Assembly (NCBI RefSeq): GCF_001544275.1
Contig: NZ_BCQE01000004.1
Span: 124,001 to 188,000, forward strand
Direction: 5' to 3'
DNA from: Enterococcus gallinarum NBRC 100675
GTDB taxonomy: Bacteria; Bacillota; Bacilli; Lactobacillales; Enterococcaceae
Length of the DNA stretch: 64,000 bases
Made by a program: the position numbers and the translations under genes. Positions 1-7,454 of the stretch are shown in pieces. The notes beneath the pieces were generated by a model. It made no database searches, was not told where the DNA came from, and saw only the letters and a list, made by a program, of their open reading frames with translations. Position 1 is the first letter of the stretch. Each line of letters begins with the position of its first letter.

Positions 1-334
1 TACTGATCAATGCCACCATGTCACGCCCAACACCATCGGTTCCTAAACAGCCGACAACCGTTGTGACTCCAGCAGTTGTCAGCTGGCTAAGGGTTACTTC
101 AGGCGTTCGGTTCTGGTAGCCCCCTTCCCCGCCACCACCTAAGATATGGAAATGGCAATCGATGAATCCGGGTGTCGCAATCAATGAAGAACCATCGATT
201 TCTTCAATAGTTAGTTGATCAAAGCCGCCACTGATTTGATCTTCGATGGCAACAATTTTGTCATTGATCACTAAAATATCTTTTTTTCCTAAATATTCTG
301 GTGCATAAACTTCCGCTTGACGAATAAGCTTCAT
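1..334 (-). CDS. iadA: Isoaspartyl dipeptidase, N-terminal part (cut by window edge)
   Basis: About 111 N-terminal residues of an amidohydrolase-superfamily enzyme are visible. The metal-binding signature GFIDCHFHILGGGGEGG is followed by NRTPEV, TTAGVTTVVG and LGTDG, a combination typical of beta-aspartyl (isoaspartyl) dipeptidase. The family hydrolyses isoAsp dipeptides that arise from damaged proteins or from peptide uptake. The ATG at 334 has a GAGGAG ribosome site. The gene starts 16 bases after the stop of the YfcC-type carrier, so the two are probably one operon for taking up and cleaving such peptides or their products. The catalytic C-terminal part lies outside the window, so completeness cannot be judged. 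Confidence 0.88.
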   Translation of the reverse strand, partial: MKLIRQAEVYAPEYLGKKDILVINDKIVAIEDQISGGFDQLTIEEIDGSSLIATPGFIDCHFHILGGGGEGGYQNRTPEVTLSQLTTAGVTTVVGCLGTDGVGRDMVALIS

Positions 335-350
335 TCTCGCAGCTCCTCTC

Positions 351-2069
351 TTATTGCAGACCAATCGCTACAGCGATAAAGATAAAGATCGTACCTAACA
401 CAAACAGAAATCCTTGCATTTTAATTTGGAACTTCGCCCATTTTGCCCATTCGATTCGGGCAACGCCAAGCACACCGATCAAGCTGGCAGATACTGGAGT
501 GAATGCATCCATGAATCCGGAACCTAATTGATAAGCTAAAACGGCGATCTGTCTGGAGACACCCACAAGATCAGCTAATGGCGCCATGATCGGCATTGTC
601 AATGCTGCTTGACCTGAGTTCGAAGTAACAACTAAATTGAATAAGCTTTGGAAAATATACATGAACCAAGCACCGATAAAGGCTGGCACACCGCTTAGCA
701 ATCCGCCGATGCTGTGTAGGATCGTATTCAACGCTGAAGGCACATTGGCATCGGAACCACCTAGAACAAGCAGGATTCCTTTTGCCATCCCAACAACAAT
801 CGCTGTTCCGGCCAAATCAGCTGCACCTGATTGAAAAGCACTTGCTACATCGTTCAAGCCCATGTCTTCTAACTTGAAGATCACAGCAATCAGACCTGCA
901 CCTAAGCCCATCACAAAGAATTGTGAAGCAATTTCTGGAATATAGTACCCTTTTTGTGTCACTCCCCAGACGATCCAAATCAAAACTGCCAGCATTTCAA
1001 GCAAAATCAGTTTATGCCCCAAAAGAAACGGCTTGTTTTCATCAGATGTCTTCTGGATATGGTCGCGGAAGTAGGCATCCGATTTGTAAGTCAATGATTT
1101 CTCTGGATTCTTACGAATACGTTCTGCATACACCATCAAATATGCAGCTGATAAGCCAGTAATGACTACCCACATGATAATTCGGAAAGTTGCCCCTGAA
1201 AGAACTGGGATGCCCGCGATCCCTTGCGCAACCGCCACACTAAACGGACTCATCCAAGAAGTTGCATTCCCGATTTGCGAGGCCACATAGGTGACCGTTA
1301 CCGCCACGATCGAATCATACCCAAGTGCGATCACAAATGGCACCATGACCATAGAAAAAGGAATTACTTCTTCCGCCATCCCAAAAGTTGCTCCTCCAAA
1401 TGAAAAAGCAAAGAATAAAAGCGGTAAAGCCAATCGTTCTAATCCTCGTGTCTTACTGATAAAGGCAAAAATCCCAGCATCAATCGCTCCGGTCTTCATA
1501 ATGATCCCAAATGCGCCACCGACTACTAAGATCAACGCAGCGATCCCCACAGCGGAACCATACTTATCTCCCGAAACCAATCCTTCAAACACAAAGTTCA
1601 AGAAACCAAAACCGCCAAAATCGTCTGTTCCCCAAACCTTTGCAGTCTTATGAAGTTTTTCTGATGTATCGTAGATTTTATCTCCATATAACTCATAAAG
1701 AACATCATCCGTTAGGGAGAGCTCATCGAGCTTTTCTTGATCAAGTTTCGACTCCCCATCATCTAGCACACTTTGTAGTGCTGCTTGATCGACACCCAAT
1801 TCTTCTAGCTCTGCTGGATTTTCTTCTAAATTCTCTAACTGCTCGAAGACAAAATCGGTATTAAGCGGATACGCATAACGGAATGAATCTTGTTTCAAAA
1901 CCGTTCGCGTGCTCACCTCACCATTTGCATCAACATATTCAATCTCTTCCGTACTGAATTTTCCGGCAGGAATCAGAAACGTCAATACCCATGCTACCAG
2001 CACTACGCCAAAAATGATCACATACGTGTGTGGCGTTTTCATTTTTGTTAAATCTTTTTTCTTTTTCAC
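351..2069 (-). CDS. YfcC-family (DcuC-like) membrane carrier
   Basis: Multi-spanning integral membrane protein of the YfcC/DcuC-like family, which moves dicarboxylates, basic amino acids or peptides; the substrate cannot be read from sequence. I chose the GTG at 2069 (572 aa) because AAAGGGAGAG lies at good distance before it; an in-frame ATG at 2105 has no ribosome site. The first membrane segment (about residues 15-35) is followed by an unusually long acidic external stretch (about residues 75-150, rich in Glu, Asp and Leu) before the main transmembrane core starts near residue 170. Family members are usually about 500 aa, so this stretch explains the extra length. A -10-like TATACT lies at 2130-2135. 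The gene is upstream of and close to iadA, which suggests that the substrate is a peptide or peptide breakdown product. Confidence 0.85.
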   Translation of the reverse strand: MKKKKDLTKMKTPHTYVIIFGVVLVAWVLTFLIPAGKFSTEEIEYVDANGEVSTRTVLKQDSFRYAYPLNTDFVFEQLENLEENPAELEELGVDQAALQSVLDDGESKLDQEKLDELSLTDDVLYELYGDKIYDTSEKLHKTAKVWGTDDFGGFGFLNFVFEGLVSGDKYGSAVGIAALILVVGGAFGIIMKTGAIDAGIFAFISKTRGLERLALPLLFFAFSFGGATFGMAEEVIPFSMVMVPFVIALGYDSIVAVTVTYVASQIGNATSWMSPFSVAVAQGIAGIPVLSGATFRIIMWVVITGLSAAYLMVYAERIRKNPEKSLTYKSDAYFRDHIQKTSDENKPFLLGHKLILLEMLAVLIWIVWGVTQKGYYIPEIASQFFVMGLGAGLIAVIFKLEDMGLNDVASAFQSGAADLAGTAIVVGMAKGILLVLGGSDANVPSALNTILHSIGGLLSGVPAFIGAWFMYIFQSLFNLVVTSNSGQAALTMPIMAPLADLVGVSRQIAVLAYQLGSGFMDAFTPVSASLIGVLGVARIEWAKWAKFQIKMQGFLFVLGTIFIFIAVAIGLQ

Positions 2070-2240
2070 CAATTCTCTCCCTTTCACTTTATACATTGAC
2101 TGCATAAATTATCATTTTCCATCTTTTTTAGTATAGCTGAATTTTGCCCTTTACTCATTGGGAAACCATTAGAATTTGTTGTAAATTCCAGCGAAATAAT
2201 CTAGGAGAATACTGATGTACCAAACAAGTAATAGACAATA

Positions 2241-2278
2241 AAAAGTCTTCAAGACAGTAAAATATCTTGAAGACTTTT
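2241..2278 (-). terminator. Intrinsic terminator after the APC permease
   Basis: A perfect 14-bp inverted repeat (2241-2254 with 2265-2278, 10-base loop) is followed on the minus strand by a T-rich run. It lies just beyond the stop of the permease at 2293 and separates it from the YfcC gene. Confidence 0.85.
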
Positions 2279-2292
2279 AGCTGATGCATCTT

Positions 2293-3717
2293 CTATTTAT
2301 TCACACGTTTTGCGATCATTGGTAAAATCAGTCCAATCAAGATAAAGATGATCGGTGTGATGATATTCAATGACAATTGGAACAACCAAGCTTTTGGATC
2401 AGCAGCATAATCTAATTTTGGTACCATCCCTAAGATACAAGCAAATGCTGTAAATAAGAAACACCATAAACCAATACCAAAACCTAGTTTTGTATTTTTA
2501 ACAAACTTATAATCTGATGAGAATCGATGTGCTTGTTTATTGATCAGCATGAAGGCTACAAACACCCATAAGTAACGTAATGGCATCACAACTGAATTCA
2601 AGTTCAACAACCAGCGATACAATTCAGTCATATTTCCGATACCTAACGCAGGAATGATGATCAAGATGCTGACTAAGATCCCTGTCATGATATATCCATT
2701 GATTGGTGTACCTTTTTTGTTTAATTTTGCCAAACCATTTGGTACAAATTCTGGATCTGCATCAGAAAGCAAAATTTTCAACGGCGCATCAATAGAAAAT
2801 GCTAATGCTGAAATTTGCGCTAATGCATTGGCGATCGAATAAAGAATCACAAATGTATTGCCAATCCCATAGAAATTGCCAAGACGTTGGAATGCTTCAT
2901 AAGCGCCATTTACCATCAAATCTTCAGGAATATTGTTTGCATCGAACAGCATCCCCATTGCGATTGATCCTAGTAACGCACATAAAGCGACCATTCCAGC
3001 TAAAAAGATCATTCCTTTAGGAAATTCTTTGGCAGGGTTTTTCGTGTTGTTGACGTAAGGCGAAATTTTTTCACAGCCACCTACCGCAAACACCAGCATC
3101 GAAATCGTCGTTAAGTAAGTAAAATCGAATTTAGGAATATAAGTTGAAACAGTTGTCATATTTGGTGTTGCTACTTGAGCCCCAGTCATCGCTGGTGCTG
3201 TTACTGCTAAAATAATAAATAAGATCGACATGACAAACATCGCTGTTCCGGCAATATTACCGATCATCTTCAATGTAGTCAATCCTTTAGATGCGATCCA
3301 TAAAAAGAAAAGAAAAATAGCTAAACAAATTAATGAGACTTCCATTGATCCGACAGTCGATACGAAAGAGCCGTTCCCTTTAAATAACCAACTCAATGAC
3401 ACCAGGATCCCTTGTGGTTTTTGTGCGAGATAAGGGACGTGAACGACCCAGTAAGTCCAAGCAGCGAAAAAGGCCAAGCGTTTGGTTGAAGTTTCTTTGA
3501 TCCAAGAGGATACCCCACCGCTTGATTCCTTGAACGTTGATCCTAGTTGACCTACACTCAATGCGTAGGGAACAAAGTATAATGCCATGATCAAGATCCA
3601 AGATACAACAACAGTCAATCCCTGTTGTGCATAGTTGTTCACTACATTTCCGAGTCCCCAAACAGAGACAAACGCCATTAGCGCAATATTATACCAGCGC
3701 AATTGTTTCTCGTTCAT
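2293..3717 (-). CDS. APC-superfamily amino acid permease
   Basis: 474-aa polytopic membrane protein of the amino acid/polyamine/organocation superfamily, with about 12 hydrophobic segments beginning at WYNIALMAFVSVWGLGNVV. It resembles the YjeM/glutamate-GABA antiporter-like group of lactic acid bacteria; the transported amino acid is not known. The ATG at 3717 follows AAAGGAG at good spacing. An upstream in-frame extension to 3825 has no ribosome site and is disregarded. The gene is transcribed alone, ends at a strong terminator, and seems to have a 5' leader of about 215 bases from a promoter at 3941-3969. Confidence 0.85.
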   Translation of the reverse strand: MNEKQLRWYNIALMAFVSVWGLGNVVNNYAQQGLTVVVSWILIMALYFVPYALSVGQLGSTFKESSGGVSSWIKETSTKRLAFFAAWTYWVVHVPYLAQKPQGILVSLSWLFKGNGSFVSTVGSMEVSLICLAIFLFFLWIASKGLTTLKMIGNIAGTAMFVMSILFIILAVTAPAMTGAQVATPNMTTVSTYIPKFDFTYLTTISMLVFAVGGCEKISPYVNNTKNPAKEFPKGMIFLAGMVALCALLGSIAMGMLFDANNIPEDLMVNGAYEAFQRLGNFYGIGNTFVILYSIANALAQISALAFSIDAPLKILLSDADPEFVPNGLAKLNKKGTPINGYIMTGILVSILIIIPALGIGNMTELYRWLLNLNSVVMPLRYLWVFVAFMLINKQAHRFSSDYKFVKNTKLGFGIGLWCFLFTAFACILGMVPKLDYAADPKAWLFQLSLNIITPIIFILIGLILPMIAKRVNK

Positions 3718-3797
3718 TACTTTCTCCTTTAAACATATAATTTCAGTGATCGAACCGAATTCTCGAATGATCATGATTTCCATGTATCGAGCAAAGT

Positions 3798-3929
3798 TTA
3801 TTTGTAAGTCGAATGAGCTGTCCACAACGCTTTTTCACTTCTAACGAACTTCTCGATAACGGTCATTAACATTGACCAGAAATTGAATAGAATATCGCTT
3901 TTTTTGACCATCCATTTTGTTTCAGTCAT
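3798..3929 (-). CDS. Possible 43-aa leader peptide or small protein
   Basis: A 43-codon open frame lies in the permease leader. It starts at an ATG directly preceded by GAGGTG and encodes a Trp/Phe-rich, partly hydrophobic peptide (motif FNFWSMLMTV). The predicted transcription start is only about 5 bases before this ATG, so it would be nearly leaderless. It could be a real small protein, a leader peptide that affects permease expression, or chance. No function is assigned. Confidence 0.3.
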   Translation of the reverse strand: MTETKWMVKKSDILFNFWSMLMTVIEKFVRSEKALWTAHSTYK

Positions 3930-3940
3930 CACCTCATTTT

Positions 3941-3969
3941 AGAATAAACCCCAAAATTATTTTGGTCAA
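3941..3969 (-). promoter_or_regulatory. Sigma-A promoter of the APC permease
   Basis: TTGACC at 3964-3969 and TATTCT at 3941-3946 are separated by 17 bases on the minus strand. Transcription would start near 3934. Confidence 0.7.
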
Positions 3970-4412
3970 GAGAAAATAATAACAATTTTCATCGTTTTTT
4001 AACAATGAGTTAAGCGATATATAAATAACGAGATAAAAACCCTTATTCAGATTAAAAATAACTTCTATTGCGTTCCGTTCGCTTACTGGAAATTAGCAAC
4101 TAAACAAATGTTTTTAGAAAAAAAGATAAAACAGAATTTTGGGATTTTTCAGACTTTTCACTATTAATAATTAGAAAAATAATTTTATTCAAGCAAGATA
4201 TCCCCTTACACTACTCTTCCCGCTAAACAAAGCGAACAGTAATAGAAAAAAACTAACTTATATTTTGTCTAAACTCCAATAAAAACGATAACATTCGTCA
4301 TAAAACTATTTTAACTATCATTTAAAATAACAAAAAATCTTAATTAGATCAGTTTGATTGACACTTTCCGATCCTCTTAAGATTTTTTACGAGTACTAAA
4401 GGTAGCTCTTAT
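3970..4412. other. AT-rich intergenic stretch without a recognisable gene
   Basis: This is the rest of the gap between the permease promoter and ribF. It is very AT-rich and has no open frame with a ribosome site. The only structure seen is the inverted repeat at 4332-4388. Confidence 0.6.
4332..4388 (-). terminator. Probable terminator after ribF
   Basis: A perfect 12-bp inverted repeat (4332-4343 with 4377-4388) with a long 33-base spacer ends in six T on the minus strand. It lies 25 bases after the ribF stop. The long loop and AT-rich stem make it a weak candidate. Confidence 0.45.
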
Positions 4413-5348
4413 TTATTCGAAGTATTTCCTGGTATCAATCTCGTCTTGTTGCAGTTGTTCAATCAAGGCTTCTGCGCCACTAAAAGCAACTTGATCTCTC
4501 AAAAAGTGGTGCCAGCGAATCGCAACAGTCTCTCCATAGATATCTTGATGGAAATCTAAAATATAGATCTCCACTGTTAATTGTCGGCCTTGGCCAAAGG
4601 TATCATTATGACCAATCGATCCCATAGACGGATACCAGCGATCACCTACTTTAAGCTCGGTAACATAGACGCCTTCTTTTGGCAGGCGCACTGTACTCTT
4701 GACTTTAATATTCGCTGTCGGAAAGCCAAGTTCGCGTCCTCTGGCATCGCCATGTACGACAGTTCCTTCAAACTCATAAGGATACCCTAACAGTCGATTG
4801 GCTTCCGTCATTTCTCCGTTCTGTAAAGCGGCGCGGATTCTTGTTGAGCTGACTTTCTCACCTGTCAAAGTTTCCTTGGGAACGGTAATCACTTCAAAAC
4901 GGCCTTGGGCATAAGAAGGTAAAAGAGCCATGTTTGCTGTCTCTTTCTTACCATAGGTATAATCGAATCCAGCCACGACCACTTCCGCATGTAAACCTAC
5001 CATGTATTGATCGACAAAGACTTGCGGCGCTAAATTTGCAAAAGCTGAAGTGAAATCAACTTCGTAAAGATAGTCGACTCCTAAATCAGCCATATGGGCT
5101 TCTTTTTGTGATAAGCTGGTTAGATATTGCATTGCCTCAGGATCCACTTTTTGAAAGACAATGGATGGATGCTGGTTGAATGTCATCAATGCCAGTTTCA
5201 ATCCTTTTTCTTTTGCTGCTGCTTTTCCTGTTTCAATAACTTTTTGATGACCTAGATGCACACCGTCAAAAAAGCCTAGAACCAAAACGACAGATTCTGA
5301 TGGAATGACATCTTTATTATATGGATGACGTAACTCGATAATTTCCAT
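4413..5348 (-). CDS. ribF: Bifunctional riboflavin kinase / FAD synthetase
   Basis: 311 aa, the usual length. It phosphorylates riboflavin to FMN and adenylylates FMN to FAD in the cytoplasm. The N-terminal nucleotidyltransferase domain shows GFFDGVHLGH near residue 26 and the SSTRIR motif near 167. The C-terminal riboflavin kinase domain shows GRELGFPTANI near 205. It starts 2 bases after the truB stop, so both are co-transcribed, the common order in Firmicutes. Confidence 0.96.
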   Translation of the reverse strand: MEIIELRHPYNKDVIPSESVVLVLGFFDGVHLGHQKVIETGKAAAKEKGLKLALMTFNQHPSIVFQKVDPEAMQYLTSLSQKEAHMADLGVDYLYEVDFTSAFANLAPQVFVDQYMVGLHAEVVVAGFDYTYGKKETANMALLPSYAQGRFEVITVPKETLTGEKVSSTRIRAALQNGEMTEANRLLGYPYEFEGTVVHGDARGRELGFPTANIKVKSTVRLPKEGVYVTELKVGDRWYPSMGSIGHNDTFGQGRQLTVEIYILDFHQDIYGETVAIRWHHFLRDQVAFSGAEALIEQLQQDEIDTRKYFE

Positions 5349-5350
5349 TC

Positions 5351-6280
5351 TTACTCTCCTATTTCTGTACGAATAACTTTCGCAGGTTTTAATAGCCCCT
5401 GTTTCCTTTGATGCGGCATATAGATACTAACGACTTTATCTTGATAAAACAATGCCACAGGTGATGCAGGAGGTTCTTGAAGACCAAAACTATGATATGG
5501 CAAGGGCATGCCATTCTTGACATTCTGCCACAACTTCTCATCAATCGCAATTTTGGGAAACCCGCTTACCCCATATTCAATGGGCTGCAGCAACTCATTG
5601 ATTCGCCCTGACTCCATTGCTTCACGAACTTCTGCAAGCGTAACAGATTGATCTTTGGTAAAGCCGCCGCTTGCTAAACGAGTCAAGTCAGACATATGAG
5701 AAGCTACTCCCAAAGCAGCACCCGTATCGACGGCTAACGTACGGATATACGTTCCTTTCCCACAGCTTACTTGAAACCGCCATGATTGGGTGCCACTTGT
5801 CTCATCAAAGATTGGATCGCTGATCCGCTCAAATGAATGAATCAAAGCTTGCCGTTTTGGACGCTGGACTTCTTCATTTGCCCGGGCATATTCATACAAA
5901 CGTTTCCCATTGACTTTAACTGCGGAATACATTGGCGGAATTTGGGTAATTTCACCAGTCAAACTTGCCATTGCACGATCGACTTCTGCTGTAGTAAAAG
6001 GTTTTGTTAAAGGCGTCCTTTCAACGACTTCACCCGAACGGTCTTCGGTCGTTGTGGAAAAGCCTAGCGTGATCTCTCCTGTATATATCTTTCCGGAATC
6101 CACCAAGTATTCCACGACTTTGGTTCCTTTGCCAATGCAGATCGGCAATACACCGTCTACATCAGGATCTAGGGTTCCACTGTGTCCGACTTTTTTTGTA
6201 TGTAAAATTTTTCGTAGTTTAAAGACACAGTCGTGACTGGTTTGACCACGTTCTTTCCATAATGGCAAAATTCCATCCAT
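5351..6280 (-). CDS. truB: tRNA pseudouridine(55) synthase
   Basis: 309 aa. It converts U55 of the tRNA T-arm to pseudouridine. The catalytic aspartate is in GTLDPDVDGVLP near residue 38, preceded by KKVGHS. The start at 6280 is fixed by GGAGGGATACT directly before ATG; the 11-residue upstream extension has no ribosome site. Within the catalytic motif the usual small residues after LDP are replaced by D, V and D, a minor variation. First gene of the truB-ribF unit. Confidence 0.95.
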   Translation of the reverse strand: MDGILPLWKERGQTSHDCVFKLRKILHTKKVGHSGTLDPDVDGVLPICIGKGTKVVEYLVDSGKIYTGEITLGFSTTTEDRSGEVVERTPLTKPFTTAEVDRAMASLTGEITQIPPMYSAVKVNGKRLYEYARANEEVQRPKRQALIHSFERISDPIFDETSGTQSWRFQVSCGKGTYIRTLAVDTGAALGVASHMSDLTRLASGGFTKDQSVTLAEVREAMESGRINELLQPIEYGVSGFPKIAIDEKLWQNVKNGMPLPYHSFGLQEPPASPVALFYQDKVVSIYMPHQRKQGLLKPAKVIRTEIGE

Positions 6281-6311
6281 AGTATCCCTCCGCTTCTTTT
6301 TCAACTTGACC

Positions 6312-6320
6312 ATTATACCA
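6312..6320 (-). promoter_or_regulatory. Extended -10 promoter of truB-ribF
   Basis: The minus strand has TGG immediately before TATAAT (rc at 6312-6317), about 35 bases from the truB start. The -35 is poor. An inverted repeat with ACCATA/TATGGT arms (6318-6345) covers the upstream part and may be an operator. Confidence 0.55.
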
Positions 6321-6404
6321 TATTCTAAAAAAACTTAGTATGGTCTTAAAGTCTTTCAGAATGATATTCGTTCATGATACACTTATAATATAAGGAGGTG
6401 CCAC

Positions 6405-6974
6405 ATGATTGTATTCGTTTGTTCATTGATTGGTTTCATACTTTTTTTATATTTGGTTCAACGTGGTACGCTGCAACAACAAGAGGAGGCACTGGCTTTA
6501 TTTGTTATCAAGAGCCGAACACCTGCTTTAACACGGATGATGCTCTTTTTTACAAATTTCGGTAAAGCATTGCCCACGATCATCTTATTGTTATTGCTTT
6601 ATGTTTTTCCAGCTACACAAACTATCCTAGCGCCAAAAACAGCAGCGAGTGTCTTACTTGTCTCTGCATTTGCTTATCTGATTAAACGGATCGTCCGCAG
6701 AGAACGACCAAACGATCATCGGTTAGTCGAAGAAAAAGACCACAGCTTCCCTAGTGCCCATGCTGCTACTTCTGCCGCACTTTATGGAACTGTAGCGATG
6801 AATATGGCTTTTCTTTTGCCACCTGCTGTTCTGCCCATGAGCATTCTTGCGGTCCTACTCAGTTTTATGATTGGGTTCAGTCGCGTTTATTTAGGGATCC
6901 ATTTTTTGACAGATGTTATCGGTGGGTGGTTTTTAGGATTAGCAGTTGCTGCATTGATCACCATTTTGTTATGA
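6405..6974 (+). CDS. PAP2-family membrane phosphatase
   Basis: 189-aa membrane protein with about six hydrophobic segments and all three PAP2 motifs: KRIVRRERP (about residue 104), PSAHA (about 131) and SRVYLGIHFLTDVIGG (about 166). Such enzymes dephosphorylate phosphatidate, phosphatidylglycerophosphate or undecaprenyl pyrophosphate on the outer membrane face. Which substrate is used here is not evident. AAGGAGG precedes the ATG. It is the only plus-strand gene in its neighbourhood and converges on rbfA through a shared terminator. Confidence 0.9.
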   Translation: MIVFVCSLIGFILFLYLVQRGTLQQQEEALALFVIKSRTPALTRMMLFFTNFGKALPTIILLLLLYVFPATQTILAPKTAASVLLVSAFAYLIKRIVRRERPNDHRLVEEKDHSFPSAHAATSAALYGTVAMNMAFLLPPAVLPMSILAVLLSFMIGFSRVYLGIHFLTDVIGGWFLGLAVAALITILL

Positions 6975-7033
6975 TTTTTGGCCTTGCGCAGTATCTGCTT
7001 GATCATTGTAGAATAGCCTCACCTCTCAGTAAT

Positions 7034-7065
7034 AAAAAAAGGCCGCATATACGCGGCCTTTTTTT
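7034..7065. terminator. Bidirectional terminator between PAP2 gene and rbfA
   Basis: GGCCGC and GCGGCC arms (7041-7046, 7053-7058) with a 6-base loop are flanked by seven A and seven T, so it can terminate transcription from both sides. Confidence 0.92.
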
Positions 7066-7075
7066 ATGTGATTCT

Positions 7076-7426
7076 TTATTCGCCTTTATGCAAATCGCGA
7101 ATCATTTCATCGATTTTATTTCCATGTTGAACAGATTCATCTAGTTCAAATTGCAACTCCGGAACTTTATATAATGACAGTGCCTGTCCCAATTCACGAC
7201 GGACTAACCCTGTTGCTTTCTCTAATCCGGCTTGTGCTTTTTGCTTTTCAGATGCAAGATCACTCAAAGTGCTGTAGAAAATCGTTGCTTGCTGCAAGTC
7301 CCCTGTCACGCGAACATCTGTGATGGTAACCTCTTGAACACGAGGATCACGGACTTTCTTACGAAGTATTTGATTCACTTCTTTTAAGATTTCTTGGGCA
7401 ACTCTACGGTCACGATAATTAGCCAT
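7076..7426 (-). CDS. rbfA: 30S ribosome-binding factor A
   Basis: 116 aa, full length. Single KH-type fold protein needed for late 16S rRNA 5'-end maturation and cold adaptation. It starts with [17 protein letters not shown] and has VRDPRV and VTITDV typical of the family. It is the last gene of the rimP-nusA-infB operon, 28 bases after infB, the usual position. Confidence 0.96.
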   Translation of the reverse strand: MANYRDRRVAQEILKEVNQILRKKVRDPRVQEVTITDVRVTGDLQQATIFYSTLSDLASEKQKAQAGLEKATGLVRRELGQALSLYKVPELQFELDESVQHGNKIDEMIRDLHKGE

Positions 7427-7454
7427 TCAAAAAACCTCCCTGATAACTAGTGTC

